Translations under genes and position numbers: made by a program
The notes under the pieces: model-generated
Database searches by the model: none
What the model saw: only the letters and a program-made list of their open reading frames with translations
What the model was told of the DNA's origin: nothing
Shown: positions 11,701 to 33,300 of the stretch, in pieces
Layout of the letters: the number at the start of each line of letters is the position of its first letter
How positions within the stretch are numbered: the stretch's first letter is position 1
Source: Euryodendron excelsum
Lineage: Eukaryota > Streptophyta > Magnoliopsida > Ericales > Pentaphylacaceae
Direction: 5' to 3'
DNA: 64,000 nt
Assembly: GCA_033060915.1 (NCBI GenBank)
Contig: CM065382.1
Coordinates: forward strand, 5,353,501-5,417,500

Positions 11701-14432
11701 TGAATAAGGGTGTAGGATATGTGTTTGATATGGCTAGTTGGACATATATCCAACAAGTATGTATATGTAGTTGAATTTGCTATAGAACTACGCATAAGAG
11801 TTCCATTTTATGTATAAAATGCTCTATTTTAATTTGTAAACGCCACTTGACCTTAAAAAAGTAAAAGTATTTAGAAAATACGAAATTTAGTTGTGTTCGT
11901 GTTCAAGTGTCCATGGACATGAAAATTAGATGAATCTAACACTTAGACACGTATATGCCCCCGACACCAATACCCGAGTCCAAGAAACATAGTATTTGTC
12001 CTCAGATATAACTATAACAAACTTACAACATTCATTATATCTGAACATGGATTCCAACAAATAATGCATCCCGTTAGCAAAAGAACAAGGAACAATAACA
12101 AAAAATTTACCATTACTCAAAAACTGTCCATGCCACCCATAACCCAATAATATTGATTCATATAACTCAGTAACAAAAAACACTGAAATTGATACAGAAT
12201 AAGAGATTTCCTGCAAGCAGTATAGCAAAATATAAACAAAAGTTAAAATGTTGGAAATCCAACACAACGAGAAAAGTAAAGGATCACAAATATGCTATTA
12301 ATTTTGCAATTATGTTGACCAGTTTTAGTACATCAACCGGACTTATAAGATCTGGATCTGACAATGAAAATAAAACAATGACAATTGGTTTGCTTAGAAA
12401 AATTCTATTGATGAGTGAAAAAAAAAAAAAAAAAAAAGAGTGAGAGATAAAGGAGTAGATCTCACAATAAAATACAACACGAAGATGTCATACAAAGGTC
12501 GAGATATAGAAAAAGGAAATGGAGAGAAGAAGTTACATTGCAATTGAACACAAACTACTAAAATAACAGACTGTATTTCTGAAAAATACCCTTAAAGCAC
12601 AAGAATGTTTCCACAAAGAAATAAGTTGTCGATTGAACTAACTCACACAAAAAGAGAGGTGTTCCAATAAAATGGGATCCAATCAATCAGCTCCCAAACA
12701 AATTTAACCACTAGAGCGGACAAACACAATACAACTAGTGTCTCCTCCAAATAAAACCAAATAGCCAACCGACTATTTAGTTTAGTAGTAGAATAAGTTG
12801 GGCCTCTTATGAAATAAAAATATAACAAGTAGAAGGTCAACAAACTATACCATCCATCCAATCAACCTGAGCGTTACAAAGAGTACTAATTGTCTTGAAA
12901 TTCTAGTATAAAATGCCTTTCAGAAAACCATATATCTAAGCAGAAAATGCTGCGTGGGGTGGCTGACAAGGCATATTTTGAGGTTCTCTTGTTCCTTTCA
13001 ACCCAAAAAATATGCAAAAAAAAAAATGCTGGGATTGCAAACTCTCCAAGCAATTTCTCCCATGAATCCAGGAAAAGAAGGCTGCAGGAAAACAAAAACA
13101 CTAACCAGCTTCACAGAAGATAAAGGATTTATGATCCCCTCTATCACCCCTTCTTAAGTTATGCTATCTCTCTCTTTTGCTGAAGGACCTATCACAGGCC
13201 TTCTCATACTTCTCATTTATTATGGTTGCACAACATGCTTTCTTAAGTCAGCAGTTGCTACATCAAATTTGCATAATGGTATGTGAACTACAATCTAAAC
13301 TGGTGAACCCATCCTTGATGCAAACTACCACAACATATGGATATAAAGCAAAAAGCACCCCACTTCTCATTTACTGAAGGACCTATCACGGGCCTTCTCA
13401 TACTTCTCATTTATTATGGTTGCACAACATGCTTTCTTAAGTCAGCAGTTGCTACGTCAAATTTGCATAATGGTATGTGAACTACAATCTAAACTGGTTA
13501 ACCCATGATGCAAACTACCACAACATATGGATATAAAGCAAAAAGCACCCCACTTCCCAAACTAACTTGTACACAATAATAATATTCCACCATATGAGAG
13601 TTCATATATGTTTTAAGTGTATCCTTCAATTCATAATATAAGTAGCTAATTTAGGCATATTAAAAGAACAGAACTATACGTAACTTTGAAAGGTACGGCA
13701 GGATTCATAAGATAGTTAATTTAAAAACTGAAGTATGTTAAGTTTTCAAGCAGACCATAAATTTCACATTTGCAGTTGACCCACCTGAATGGTTTCTGTA
13801 GGAATCTGATCTCGACCACATCGATGGTCCTCGTAGAGCGATAAGGGATCAAAAGAGTTGTGGTACATACATGAATCTATTTGACTATTAACAGCTATTT
13901 CAACCAGATGTTCCAATCTTCTTTCCGGAAGCGTTATAGGAGGTGGAAGCAAATTTTCCATTTCAGTCAACAATTTTTTCCGTGATTCAAGGATAACATC
14001 ATCATCAACCTTACCCAAGCCCATCTCCTTCAGCGAAAGCACTCCAAAAGCAAGGTTGTGAACCTTCTCTTTGGCCACTTGTAATGCAGAAATCTGTTTG
14101 CGTAGAACTGACAAAGCTGAAGAATCATCCCCATGAACCAAATACTCCAAGAAGCTTTGTCTACACACAATAAATAATGCCGAAGCTCTTGTTTCTTCTG
14201 TCAACTCCTTAAGCCCATAAAGGGTGTCAAGGCAAGCATCCCAATTCGCGTTCAGAATTTGGGATTCAAGCAATCCAAATTCCATAGATTTGTATGAAAT
14301 ACCGGACTCCAATTCCAACGAAGCTGCTGACTTTTTAAAGCCTAAAGAATAGAGACATTGAATAATAATCCTTACAAATTCATGCTTCTTGATTAGGCCT
14401 TTAGGGCCAAGCCTTGTTTGTTGATTCTCCAT
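8775..14432 (-). CDS. LisH/CTLH/WD40 protein, WDR26/GID7-type (At5g43920-like)
   Basis: Four coding exons read on the minus strand, 14432-13785, 11347-11246, 9778-9143 and 8957-8775. All borders are GT-AG and all are in phase 0, giving 522 residues. Residues 15-45 form a LisH motif ([20 protein letters not shown]). A CTLH/CRA-like helical region follows to about 200, then WD40 blades from about 217 to the end ([40 protein letters not shown], last blade [11 protein letters not shown]). The length and layout match the plant WDR26/At5g43920 group. Animal WDR26 and yeast Gid7 are scaffold subunits of the GID/CTLH ubiquitin ligase, and a similar role here is inferred. The 2.4 kb and 1.5 kb introns hold a tandem duplication and a MITE. 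Confidence 0.9.
11645..11992. mobile_element. Mutator-type MITE in WDR26-like intron 1
   Basis: The 348 bp element starts TATGTTACTTGGACTCTTC and ends GAGTCCAAGAAACATAG, giving inverted ends. It is flanked by TGTTTGTCC (11636-11644) and TATTTGTCC (11993-12001), an eight-of-nine match for a 9 bp target duplication as expected of Mutator-like elements. A related copy is at 31675-32014. There is no coding frame. Confidence 0.7.
13180..13556. repeat. 194 bp tandem duplication in WDR26-like intron 1
   Basis: The sequence beginning CTGAAGGACCTATCAC at 13180 recurs at 13374. Copy 1 is 13180-13373 and copy 2 is 13374 to about 13556. The copies differ by a few substitutions and a small deletion after AACCCAT in copy 2, so the event is fairly recent. 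The repeat lies wholly inside the first coding intron, far from either splice site. Confidence 0.85.
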
Positions 14433-14802
14433 TGATGCAGGATTTTGGCAGCAAATATGGCGAGGACTGTTGCCAGTATTCCCGAAAACTCAACAATTCT
14501 CATTTCTTACACTGGCCATCTGTCCCTAACTTTGGAAGTAAGAAATGAATCAAAAGTAACTTTTGCACCAAAAAAAAAGTCCCTACAGAACAAAAGTAGA
14601 GAAATTAAAAAAGAGAGAAACAAGATTGAAACAAGTAAACCCAAAGCAACCGAAACCCAAAAACTAATATACAAAATTTTGGAAGAAGGACCCCAAAATC
14701 TCCTAGTACCCAAAATTGACAAATGTTCCTGACACTCAAAATCATAAATTATTAAAAAGCATAGCAGATAGGAAAAAAAATTAACTCAAATCCAAGACTC
14801 AC

Positions 14803-15270
14803 CTGAAAAAGTGGTAGAAAACTCGGCATCAGATACCAAAACTCAAAATCACCGAAAACACTCCTTTCTCGATTATCAAATGATCCAAAGACACGGAAAG
14901 TTAAGAAGCCAAAGAACCAAAATATCTTGACATTCAGATGCAAAACTCGGCATGAAAAATTATTTAGAGGACCCAAAGTGTCTATTCCATTGAAACCCAA
15001 AAACATAGATTGGAAAAAGGGGAAAATTAGAGAGATAATTGAAAGAACCCTAAACTGCAGGAACCCAAAATATCCAAAAAGATGATGCGATCTCGAAGCT
15101 GAGACACCCAGAAGACGTTGAAACAAATTGAATCAAAAGTGCGGAGGATACCAAAATCTACTGTGATACACTGGAAACTGAAGAGCAGAGAAGAGTTGAA
15201 CACAACAGGCGATTTTTTCTGCAGTTGCAGATCGAGCGAGAGAGAGAGACAGAGAAGGTGGAGGCCCTGC
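14803..15270 (-). other. Probable 5' leader exon of the WDR26-like gene
   Basis: On the minus strand, TTTTTCAG|GTGAGTC at 14803/14802 is a strong splice donor upstream of the start codon. A possible acceptor, GGCAACAG|TCCTCGCC, would restart the transcript at 14466, just before the ATG at 14432. The transcript probably begins near 15270, after a GA/CT-rich stretch. This is inferred from splice consensus only. Confidence 0.45.
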
Positions 15271-15313
15271 GAGGCCACCTATGGAGTGTAAAGGCAATAG
15301 ACACAACCACTTA

Positions 15314-15382
15314 AACGACGTCGTAACTTGCTACTTTTGCAATTTAAAAAGAATGGCCATTTTGTTCTATTAACGACGTCGT
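15314..15382. promoter_or_regulatory. Paired AACGACGTCGT motifs upstream of the WDR26-like gene
   Basis: AACGACGTCGT occurs twice, at 15314-15324 and 15372-15382, 58 bp apart, just upstream of the probable transcript start. The core GACGTC is a C-box type ACGT element bound by plant bZIP factors, so regulation by bZIPs is plausible but unproven. The palindromic core also occurs inside a MITE at 40301-40316. Confidence 0.4.
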
Positions 15383-17170
15383 CTCATGTCCACCTACCAT
15401 AGAACTCGCTCCCAGCGGCCGGCACTAGTTGATCTTCTTGGCTTTTCTTTTTTTTTTTTTTTTTCCTCTAAAGCCACGACAAAGAGGATAAGAAAACAAG
15501 AAAAAGAAATGCTAGCCTCAGTCGACTTGACAGCCGCTTTATCACTCTCTCATTGTGCGACGCCACGTTTCAATGGAAATACCGGTTTTGTTGCTTTTGC
15601 AAGTGGGCCAGGCCGCCAGAGGACTTTATAAGAATAGCATAAAAACGAAAGTCATATGATTACACTGGAAAAAAATAAACTATTAAATATTGATAAAAGC
15701 AAGAAAAAAAACTTTGGTTGACTAAACAAAAAAAAAAAATTTTAATTAGAAACCGTGTAAAAAACTAACTCTGTTTGTTCGTGTTTTATAAATTTATTTT
15801 AATTATTTGTGATTCTAAACTCATTCATGCCATATTTATTACAAATAAGGTGTTTAGAGCCAACTTATTTAACAATTTATTAAACTTATAATTTTTTAAA
15901 ATTGTATTTAATTTGTAATAAAAAAAATTTAAAAAATAATTTATTTACACATATCCTTTAACAAAAGTCACTTAAAAAAGTAGTTACATCCGAACACCTT
16001 TTTTTAAAAAAACCTACTTAAGAAAGTGACTTATTAATTTAACCTTTTGCTTTTTAAAGTTTATAGCTTTTTGAAGTTTGCATTCAAACACTCTCATAGC
16101 TTGAGATAATGGTGAAAATATTTAAAATTTTAATTTATATTTTAGAATCACATGTAATAATTACATATTTGCTTTAACTTAGTCACTTATGATTTATTCT
16201 CATAAATATAAATAAATTTTTTTAAATTTAGTGCGCAAGAAAAAATTGTTTAAGCTACTACAATAGGGTCAATATCTTATTTTAGCACCGATTACATAAC
16301 TTTACGAATAAATTGGTATGTGGAAAGGAGCGAATTCTTGAATGAATCGTAAATCTAAATATTCTGATGAAGTTGTAGTCTCACTTGGCATGACCCAAAC
16401 TTTAATTGATGAGCAAAAAAATTTTTTTTTGTTTATCTTTAATTTATAAAAATTAAAAAAAATAGTTTTATTTTGACTTATAAGCTCAAAAAACTAAATA
16501 AAAAAATCTTGAAATAAACCCTACAAAATAGAACCTTTAGCTTCAAAGTGCCTCTGATCAAGCAAACAATGGTCAGCTAGTGTTCACTGATTTTATAGAT
16601 GACGATAAAGTTATTCAGTATTCGAGTCTCAAATTAAGAAGATATTTAGACGTAACTTATTTAATAACTTATAGTTCATACTTATAATTTTTTTAAAATT
16701 TATTTAGATGAATAACTTAAAAAAATAATTTATATTTACTTATATTTTTTTAAAAAAAATTTAAAAATAACTAATAACTTATAAATTATCATGCTTTGAT
16801 AACTTGTGTATGAAAATATTCTCCGTATATATACAACATGATATATACATATATATTTTAAATTGTGGTGCACCACTTCACCCTTAATAGGATAAACAAA
16901 AGAGACTGAATACGTCTTTTCAATTGAAGACTGTGTCAGGCCTGCGGCATTATATTTCAAAGGATGCAACATGTGGGGTACAGCTACTGACTTCGTTAGA
17001 GAAACGTTACTGTTCGTAGCACGTCTCTAATTCAAAAGACAAAGAAAATGTCCCGGTTGCCCATTAAACTTTACAATGGACTGAACACGTGGCAAACTAA
17101 TACGGTGACTGTGGAAAAACAACTGATAGATCGCTTGTGTTTAGTATTTCTGAACAAAGAAATACTAATA
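15383..17170. other. Intergenic spacer, AT-rich
   Basis: No gene is recognised. The frames near 15386-15631 run through a 19-base T tract and have no family resemblance. The segment 15770-16090 starts CTCTGTTTGTTCG and ends CATTCAAACACTC, so it may be a decayed MITE, but its ends pair poorly and no target duplication was found. Confidence 0.45.
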
Positions 17171-17423
17171 AGCTGTTTGTAACTCCGGAAGGGATGGGAA
17201 AAAAAAATGATGAAAAATTATTTTTTTTTCTTGCTTAATTTTATAAATAAAATGAGAGAAAAGTGAATGGAAAGAGAAAGAGTGTGTGATTTAAAATTAT
17301 ACCTATTTTTTTATTTTTTTCTTTTTTTTCTTTTTTTTATGTAGAATTAAATAAGAAAAGGAAAGTAAACAATTATTTTTCCTCTCCTTCCCTACCTTTT
17401 CCTTTTTTAAATTCCAAACAGGC
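17171..17423. mobile_element. MITE with TA-type flanks, same family as 25821-26152
   Basis: The 253 bp element begins AGCTGTTTGTAACTCCGGAA and ends TTCCAAACAGGC. TA lies on both sides (17169-17170 and 17424-17425). The inverted ends match the AGCCTGTTTGGAACTTGGGG ends of the element in the ALE2-like gene. Its interior is purine-rich on one arm and pyrimidine-rich on the other, consistent with a foldback. No coding frame is present. Confidence 0.5.
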
Positions 17424-20220
17424 TATGAAAGACAATCAAACAAATGAAAACAGAAAATCACCTGAAGCTTACCTGAATAAATTTATCTTTTTAAAAAACT
17501 AAAGATAATAAAAATATGAAAGCCAACCCCGGGCCTGGGCCTAAGCGGAGGAGTAGACAATTGGTCTGGCCCAGCCCAGCCCAACACCAATTTTGACGTG
17601 AGCTCGAGCTAGGCTCAAGTCGAAACCGGGGCAGGTCAATTTGACACTGCTACCACAGTCCAAACACGTGTCATTTCAGCAACCTCTTGCAATTGCACCA
17701 GTTCATGAGAGAGAACAAATAGCCAGTTATAATTGTTGCAACTTGCAACTTCCATTCTTCTCGCCGCATAATGAATAACATAATTTAATTTAGGTGAGTA
17801 AAAATTAAATAACCTTGTATAGTTTGAAAGTAAATACGTAACTCTTCAGTTTAGAGTTAATTATAAAATGAATGAAAATTATTATAATTAATAAAAATTT
17901 TGTCACTGAAGTATTTTCGTAATTTTATATCCCTAAAATAATAAATTAAAAAGATGATTTTGTCCCTCTATATCAAAATAAGGGATTGACCTTTGCAGGG
18001 GTATTTTTGTTATTTCATAAAATTTGTTAATATTCTATTTATTTTATATATAAGTCTAGACCATATTTATTATTTTTTTATATTTAAAATGGATATGCAG
18101 ATCGACTACTCTACGCATTTGCTATAAAATATTCTCCTTTACCATCACACATCTATTCACAGTAGACCCATTGCACTTACATAGAGATCATAGCGTATGT
18201 CTCGCCCCGCATACTCTGAATACTAAAAGTAAATTTAGCCTCTCAAATAATTATGAAGACCTAATATATAATAAATATAAAAAAATAGTTAAAAGACTCA
18301 AACTCAAATATAAAATTCAAGTATACAAAAAAAAAATTAAAATTAAAAAAATTTTAAATTTTCACCCACTCAACCAAACACTTCTTATCATATTTGTCAT
18401 TGACCTTTCATGCTCTTTCGCATAGCACCGCCAGAAGGGTTGAGAGACGCAAAACGCCACCTTTTCGGTCAGCCCGTACTTTTATTTTATTGTTATTATT
18501 TGGTATAAGCGTATCTTGCTGTCCTCGCAAATAAATAGATATATTATGGTGGGGGATTGAGCACCACCCTAATATATGATTTAAGGAACGTGAAATGTAT
18601 GATTAAGGAATGTGCATACGTACTCATATCGGTCGGATGTTGATGTATCACAATCATTAATACTAATAAAATGACATATTGATATGGCACTCCACCTTGA
18701 TTAGCTTTTGTAATTAAAAATAATTTGCTCTGTGTCCTTTGATACAAAAATAAAAAACTAGTGATTTTTTTTTTTTATGTTAACGAATGTTAAGCTTTTG
18801 TCTTGAGTTCGTATGGAATCATAATTTTTTATGAACGTGATAAATTTCATACATTACGTGAATAATTATTGGTCACGAAATGAGTAATGAAAGATTAAAT
18901 TTGAAATTTTATGTTTAACATCAAAGTTTATGTCCATTATTAAAATTCTTACCACCTCAATTGAATTCATAAACCTATGATGTTTTTTTAGATACCATTA
19001 TTGCAGCAATAAACAACATTTGTTGTGTTAGGTGGGTTGTGAATTTTAAGCATGGATAGTAAATTAATAAAAACTGGGCTTGAGACTTAGGGGTATGTTC
19101 CCTTCAAAATCTAAAGTTCAAAACATTTTATGTGTTATTAACTATTTAGGGCTACTCTACAATTTATGGTCTAGTAATTACAAAATTTGTGTGAGACGGA
19201 AGAATTACATAAATTTCAAAATTAATCAAAATGTGCGCAAGCTGACAAGGGCACCTTGCCATTAAACAAAAAAACACATGGTAGATATATATGTATGTAT
19301 GTATATTATATAATGCATTAACTTTTCAATTGCTATGATTTGTTGTATATTTTACAATTGAAGCTATCAACTAGGGATGACAATCCTCTTAATGGCCTGC
19401 CCAACCTGATTGCTACATATGGGCCCTGAGATAACTGGCTCGGCCAGTAGGGTTGGCCCGAATGATTAGTTTTGAGAGTCAAACATTTTTTCCAAGTCGG
19501 ATTTTGGATTATTACTCGAAGCCCGATTGGATTAAGTTTGCATAAATATATATTTATAATTAATTTTGTTTTTATATATACAGTACCTAATCTCTTGAAT
19601 ATATTGAGTTGTTACAATAATCGATCCATTACCATTTAATATGAATTAAAATTTAAAGCACTAAGTTACTATTAGAAATTTTAATATTTTTACTAAAAGA
19701 ATTATTTATTTAAAATTTACCACTAACTGGTGGGCCGAGTTTGGGCCCAGTAATAATTGTATAGGTTTGGTCACAAGAGAAGTTATCAAAACTATTTTAA
19801 ACTCCTTTAATGTATTTTTCCCCTTTTATTGGGGCATGTTTTGAAGGTTTATTAATAAACTGAAAAATTGCCATTTGAAAGTTGAAACAAAAATATGCAT
19901 ATTAGTCGCTTGTCAGCAAAAATAAATAAATAAATAAATTTATATATTATTGTAATTACACTTTGAATAATTTTACTGCAACGTTATCATCGGTAAAAAT
20001 TATTTTTAGGAAAACATTTACGTTAGCTTTTGGATATTGTATTTGTAGTGAAATAATAAAAAATAAAAATATATTATGTATAATTGATAATTTTATTTTT
20101 CTTAATAATCGACAAATTTAAAATCCGTAGCTCTAAAATTTATTTGTTATGTTACTGGCTCTTGTTTGCCACGCGCGGAGAACAGCGTGGATCAGACAAC
20201 CATTAGCTGCCGAAAGCACG
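17424..20220. other. Intergenic spacer before the ALE2-like gene
   Basis: No gene is recognised. The segments 17525-17650 and 19370-19470 are unusually rich in GGGCC and GCCC motifs (GGCCCAGCCCAGCCCAA), a flavour seen in decayed plant retroelements, but no ends were paired. The remainder is AT-rich. The last 60 bp (CCACGCGCGGAG) begin the promoter of the next gene. Confidence 0.4.
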
Positions 20221-20261
20221 AGTGCTGGAGCAACCAACGGTAATAAAAGCGAACGCACCTC

Positions 20262-20480
20262 ACACCTCTCTTTCTCTCTCTACTTTCTCCTGCTACTCTC
20301 TTCCGCCGCGTAAGATCTTCTCAATTGTTCAACTCTCACTTCAAGATCTCCACATTGTTGTTGTTCTTCTTCTCCTCCTCTCTCTCTCTTCTCTCTCTCT
20401 CTCCAGAATCACTTTCAAGATCTACAACTTTCTCTCTCCGCACGTCACTCTCACTTTTCCCTCGCTCTCCAACACCTCCG
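20262..20480 (+). promoter_or_regulatory. CT-rich 5' leader of the ALE2-like gene
   Basis: The stretch is a long pyrimidine-rich tract made of CTCTCTCT and CTTCTCC blocks. Such Y-patch and CT-repeat leaders are common around plant transcription starts. The transcript probably begins in or just before it, and the leader runs to the ATG at 20787. The frames in this tract are composition artefacts. Confidence 0.45.
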
Positions 20481-20786
20481 AACTCTTTCTCTGTCTCTCC
20501 TCTGCTTCTCAGATCTCAACCGCGTCCCATGGATCTATAAACCCACCTGCATTGTTGTCTTTGAGATAGGGTTTAAAGGCTACATGCTTCTTTGGTCACT
20601 CTTACACGGTCAAAGCCATGCAATCTTTTGTTTCGAGCAAAGGGGGTGGTAATGAACTCCGCCGCCGCGAACAAGAACTTCAACGGAACCCCTACAAACC
20701 GTCGGCGTGACTCCGCCGATGCATTCGAGCTTGGCGGTCTTGGATTCTGACGACGATGTGTGTGAATTGTGTTCCGAAGAGGGAAG

Positions 20787-29182
<8,396 letters not shown>

Positions 29183-30330
29183 AGTGATTTTGAAGTGTAT
29201 AGTACCGAAAAAACATGATTATAGAAGTGGTCCCTCGGTGTGTAGAAGTTTGAATTGCTGCGGTTTCATATTTGGGGATGGAGAGAGGGGGGACTTTGGT
29301 TTCTAATTTTGACAATCTTAATTCATTACCATACAAAGGGAGATGTAAGTTGGATGCTCCGAGCTGTATATGTACTAAATTACTTTCCTTTGGTTCAATG
29401 CTGGATTGAGCCGACTGTTTTTCCTTAGATTTTCATTTCTTCTGGTGGTAGTCATTTTTTGGTTGAAAATATCGTCTGTCAATCAACCTAATGGCATTTC
29501 CATGTTATGCCATGGTCTCTGTTGCTACATGAATGAACATTTTCCCTGAGAATGAGGTAAATACAATTGAAATGTTTTCTCTAGAGCATGAAAAAGAAAA
29601 CTACCAGTTGAGTTGAGTTACTAAAATTTTTTTTTTTTTTGGAGCATGAGTTTTTTTGTATTTTGGAGAATGAGTTATTTCATTATATGATTGCTACCTT
29701 GTGAAGCAATGTCCTTATATTGTTGGGTTTTGGATGGATAAAAGCTTACTATATTTAAAACATACATATACAAATGAAGTCAATTAGGAATTTACTAGAA
29801 AAAAATAAAATAAAACCGTAAATATTCGGTTCAGCCCTTCTTTCAAGCTTGTATTCAAATTCGCTTCCAATAGTGAAGAAACTAAATGTTTTTCAAGCGC
29901 GTATTCAAATATAATTCCAATAGTGTATTCAAATTCGCTTTCAATAGTAAAGAAATTAAATGTTTTTCAAGTGCATATTCAAATTTGCTTCCAATAGTGG
30001 AGAAACTAAATGTTATTTGCATTTTAATAAAGTTATAAAATTTACTTTTTTCGAGTTAATAAATATAATTCAAACTGAACATTCAAAATCCTCAAGCTCA
30101 AGGTGATTTTGAACCCTATCACTCCTTTCCACTTTTTTAATCAGGGAAAAAAAAGAAAAAAGAAAAAAAAGACTCACAACCCAACCCCAACCCAAGTCCA
30201 ACGTCGAACTCTAGCCACTGACAGGCCTTTGCCGAGGCAAGGCTAATCCGTTTCTCTCTCGCTCTCTAGTCTTGTGGTATTGACTATAGACATTGCTATA
30301 CAGTAAACACGAGCCACTGAGCGTTGAAAA
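29183..30330. other. Spacer between the ALE2-like and pfkB genes
   Basis: The first 250 bp or so are likely the ALE2-like 3' untranslated region. A minisatellite lies at 29841-30012. The segment 30240-30330 is the probable promoter and leader of the kinase gene (CTCTCTCGCTCTC tract). Confidence 0.5.
29841..30012. repeat. Three-copy degenerate minisatellite
   Basis: The unit is about 50 bp and contains TTTCAAG, TATTCAAAT, CTTCCAATAGT and GAAGAAACTAAATG. It occurs three times, with an extra partial unit inside the second copy. Copies differ by several bases each. It lies in non-coding DNA between the two genes. Confidence 0.7.
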
Positions 30331-33300
30331 ATGGCAACACTCTACTACTCACCTACTGCCGCCACTGTTCTGAAATCTCTGAGCTCTCTCTCCTCTCCGT
30401 CTTCTTCTTGTTCTCCTCCTGCACGCCCCAATTTCTCTTTCTTCTCCTCCACAACCAGGTCCCGTTATCAACCATTCTAATTAACGTATGCTGCTAGCTT
30501 ACGGTGTATATATATATATATATATTTGAGTATTCATATGACTAATATTTATTGGAAAATTTCAGGGCGAAAATGTCATCTCCATCGACTCTGGCTTCCG
30601 CGGATTCATTGCCAGCGCTTCCTCCTCTCCCTGAAAATCGCATCGTCGTGCGTACCTCCACCCCCCCTCTCTTTCTCTTATGGATATGTGTGTGTACGGA
30701 TATATAATAGCATGTGGTATGGATGCGCATGTTAGCAGCTAGGTTGCGGTACTATTACAGTGGACTTATTGTCAGCTGTGGCTGCTTATCCCAAGCCGGA
30801 TGACAAGATCAGAAGCACAAGCTTGAAGGTAACTCTTTACTTTCAATTGGGGATAGTCTGTTATATTGTGCGCGTCCGAATTTAACATGATGAAGATTGT
30901 TCTCTTTTCATCTTCAATTTGAATCTGATGCCTTGCATCTTACTTACTACCAAATGCCCTAGAACTAAATTGCCCCGAATTGGAATTAAATGTGTTCACG
31001 CGGTCAGTTGACAGAGCGATTCCTATTCTAGTTGTAAATTTGAAGAGATCAAGCTTCTGCCCGTGAACTTCACACTGTTCATTTCTTTCTCCTTATATAT
31101 GGAAGGTTAATTTCAGTTTTGAATCTGTTGTCTAAATTATGTTACTGAGCTATGTAACTAATCTTGGTGTTAGTACTGTTGCAGACTAACTGTTATAAAA
31201 TGATATGATTGATTCATAGTTTTAAAAGGGACTGCAATCATATTCTGACGCTTCTGTTTTGCAGATTCAAGGAGGTGGAAATGTGGGGAATGCTTTAACA
31301 TGTGCAGCTCGTCTGGGCTTAAACCCAAGGCTGATTTCGAAGGTCTGTCAATCAACCTGTAAATATCTTTAGTCATGATATCATCTGTTTGAGTAATTAA
31401 TCACTTGTGCTTCTGCAACGGTTGCTATTTATTAAACCCTTGTTAGTTATACATTCAGAGCGATGTAAATTGATTGCATTATTTTCTCAAGTCCCATCAT
31501 TTCATATCTTTCCTGTAATTTATGAAATTTGCACTATAAATACTTCAGTTGAATGAAGAACTTATATCTGCTCAAATAATGTTGTAATACTTACTGGCAT
31601 GCTTGATTACAATTTTATAACAAGAAGGCATAAGAATGTTGTCGTTTTGCTTATGGATCATTAGAGTCATGACCTATGGTACTGGGACTCTTCTAAAATG
31701 TATGAAGTGCCCTAGTCAAACACTGGACACTTGAACTTTGACATTTGGGTAAGGGTATGGATATTGAATAAGTGTCCGACATTTATTGTTGAATATTTAC
31801 TTGTAATTTGAGTTGACCATATGAACATGCATATAACTCTCATATTATGCATGAAATGCTTTATATCACCTTGTAAATACTATTTCATCCTATAAAATAA
31901 AAGAAATTTATGAAGAACTCTGAATATTTTCCTGTGTCCCCGAGTCTGTGGATATGAAAAGTAGATGAATCCGACACATACTTGGACCCTCTTTACTGAG
32001 TCCATGCAACATAGATCATGGCTGAGGCACAACTGATGCCATTTTGGAAGGGAAAATAAGTGCCTCAAGTTTACATGGCATGAGATTTCCGATAACATAC
32101 AAAAAGTTTACATGGTGGGGCAGATTTTCTGCTTTCTATTTGGGCATTTTTTGTCTTACAATGAGTAACAGTCATCAAAAGTCTAAAAACGGGGTGCAAC
32201 CATGTACCTGTGTAGCATATTAGACAAGACCAACAAAGATCATGAAGAAACAGGCATATCACCCCAATAGAGAAATCATTTTCTTGTTAGAGACATTATG
32301 CAGCATCTCCATAAAAGAGTACAGATTCTTACTCCCACTCCTTGAAATGTCTCAAAAACAAGGGGAACAATACCACATAATCAATATCTAAAATATTATA
32401 CCACTTCTATATTCATTACATCTTTGCTAGGAAATTTTAGTCACAGATTCGTAATATTGTTGTTCTTATCCCTTAAATTCAGAAACCCTTGGTTTGCATA
32501 ATTACTGTAACTTCTTTTCCAATTTTAATAGCTTGAATAGATATCAGGTTTCTTAAAGGCCTTAATGTGGAAATGGATTAATCGCTAGGTTGCAGATGAT
32601 CCTCAAGGGAGGGGTATACTAGAGGAACTAGAAGCTGATGGCATAGACACTTCTTTTCTTGTGGTAAGCTGGAAATCATATAGGTTGAGTTCTTACTTCA
32701 ATTGATTCTATAAGAACTGTAAGCCATGTTTATGTGTTTTGTAGTGGGGGATTGCCATTTCGTATATGCTCATAACATGGTTTATATCCTATGTTGTTTA
32801 AGAATTCAAAGCTTGCAACCATTTTTTTCCCCTAGTACTCAATTAGAAAACCATTTATATTTCTATTATGCATTTATCTGAGCTTATCAAAATTTCAGTG
32901 CCCATACATGATACATCTACTGTCCAAGTTTGCTTTTCAAATTAGCAAATATTGCAAAAGATTCATTTAATTTCTACGTTGTCTAAGTTTTAAAGGTCAT
33001 AAAGTCATCGGCATCTTGATAGGACAGCTTAGTTATTCAAAGTAAATTGTGCTAAAGAGCTTTATTTGCTCTTGGAGATGACTGTGTGAGCAATTTATCT
33101 TAACTGTGATGATTCTGTTGTGAACCACATGGCTTGCCAAAAGTTTTCTTTTTTAAATCGTTTGTGCACTTGTAAACACTTAATGCTGAGGGCATCTATT
33201 TTATGATTTAAAAACATTGCGTGGTGAAGAGAAATAAAGGTAACACAGTTTTCTCTAAAACTTACGTTTTCTAAGTTCCCCTCCCCCCAAGACCCCAGAG

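Noticed and set aside
20222..20569. 115-codon Ser/Leu-rich frame before the ALE2-like gene
   Set aside because: It is produced by the CT-rich leader, and a second overlapping frame is equally open, as expected of low-complexity DNA.
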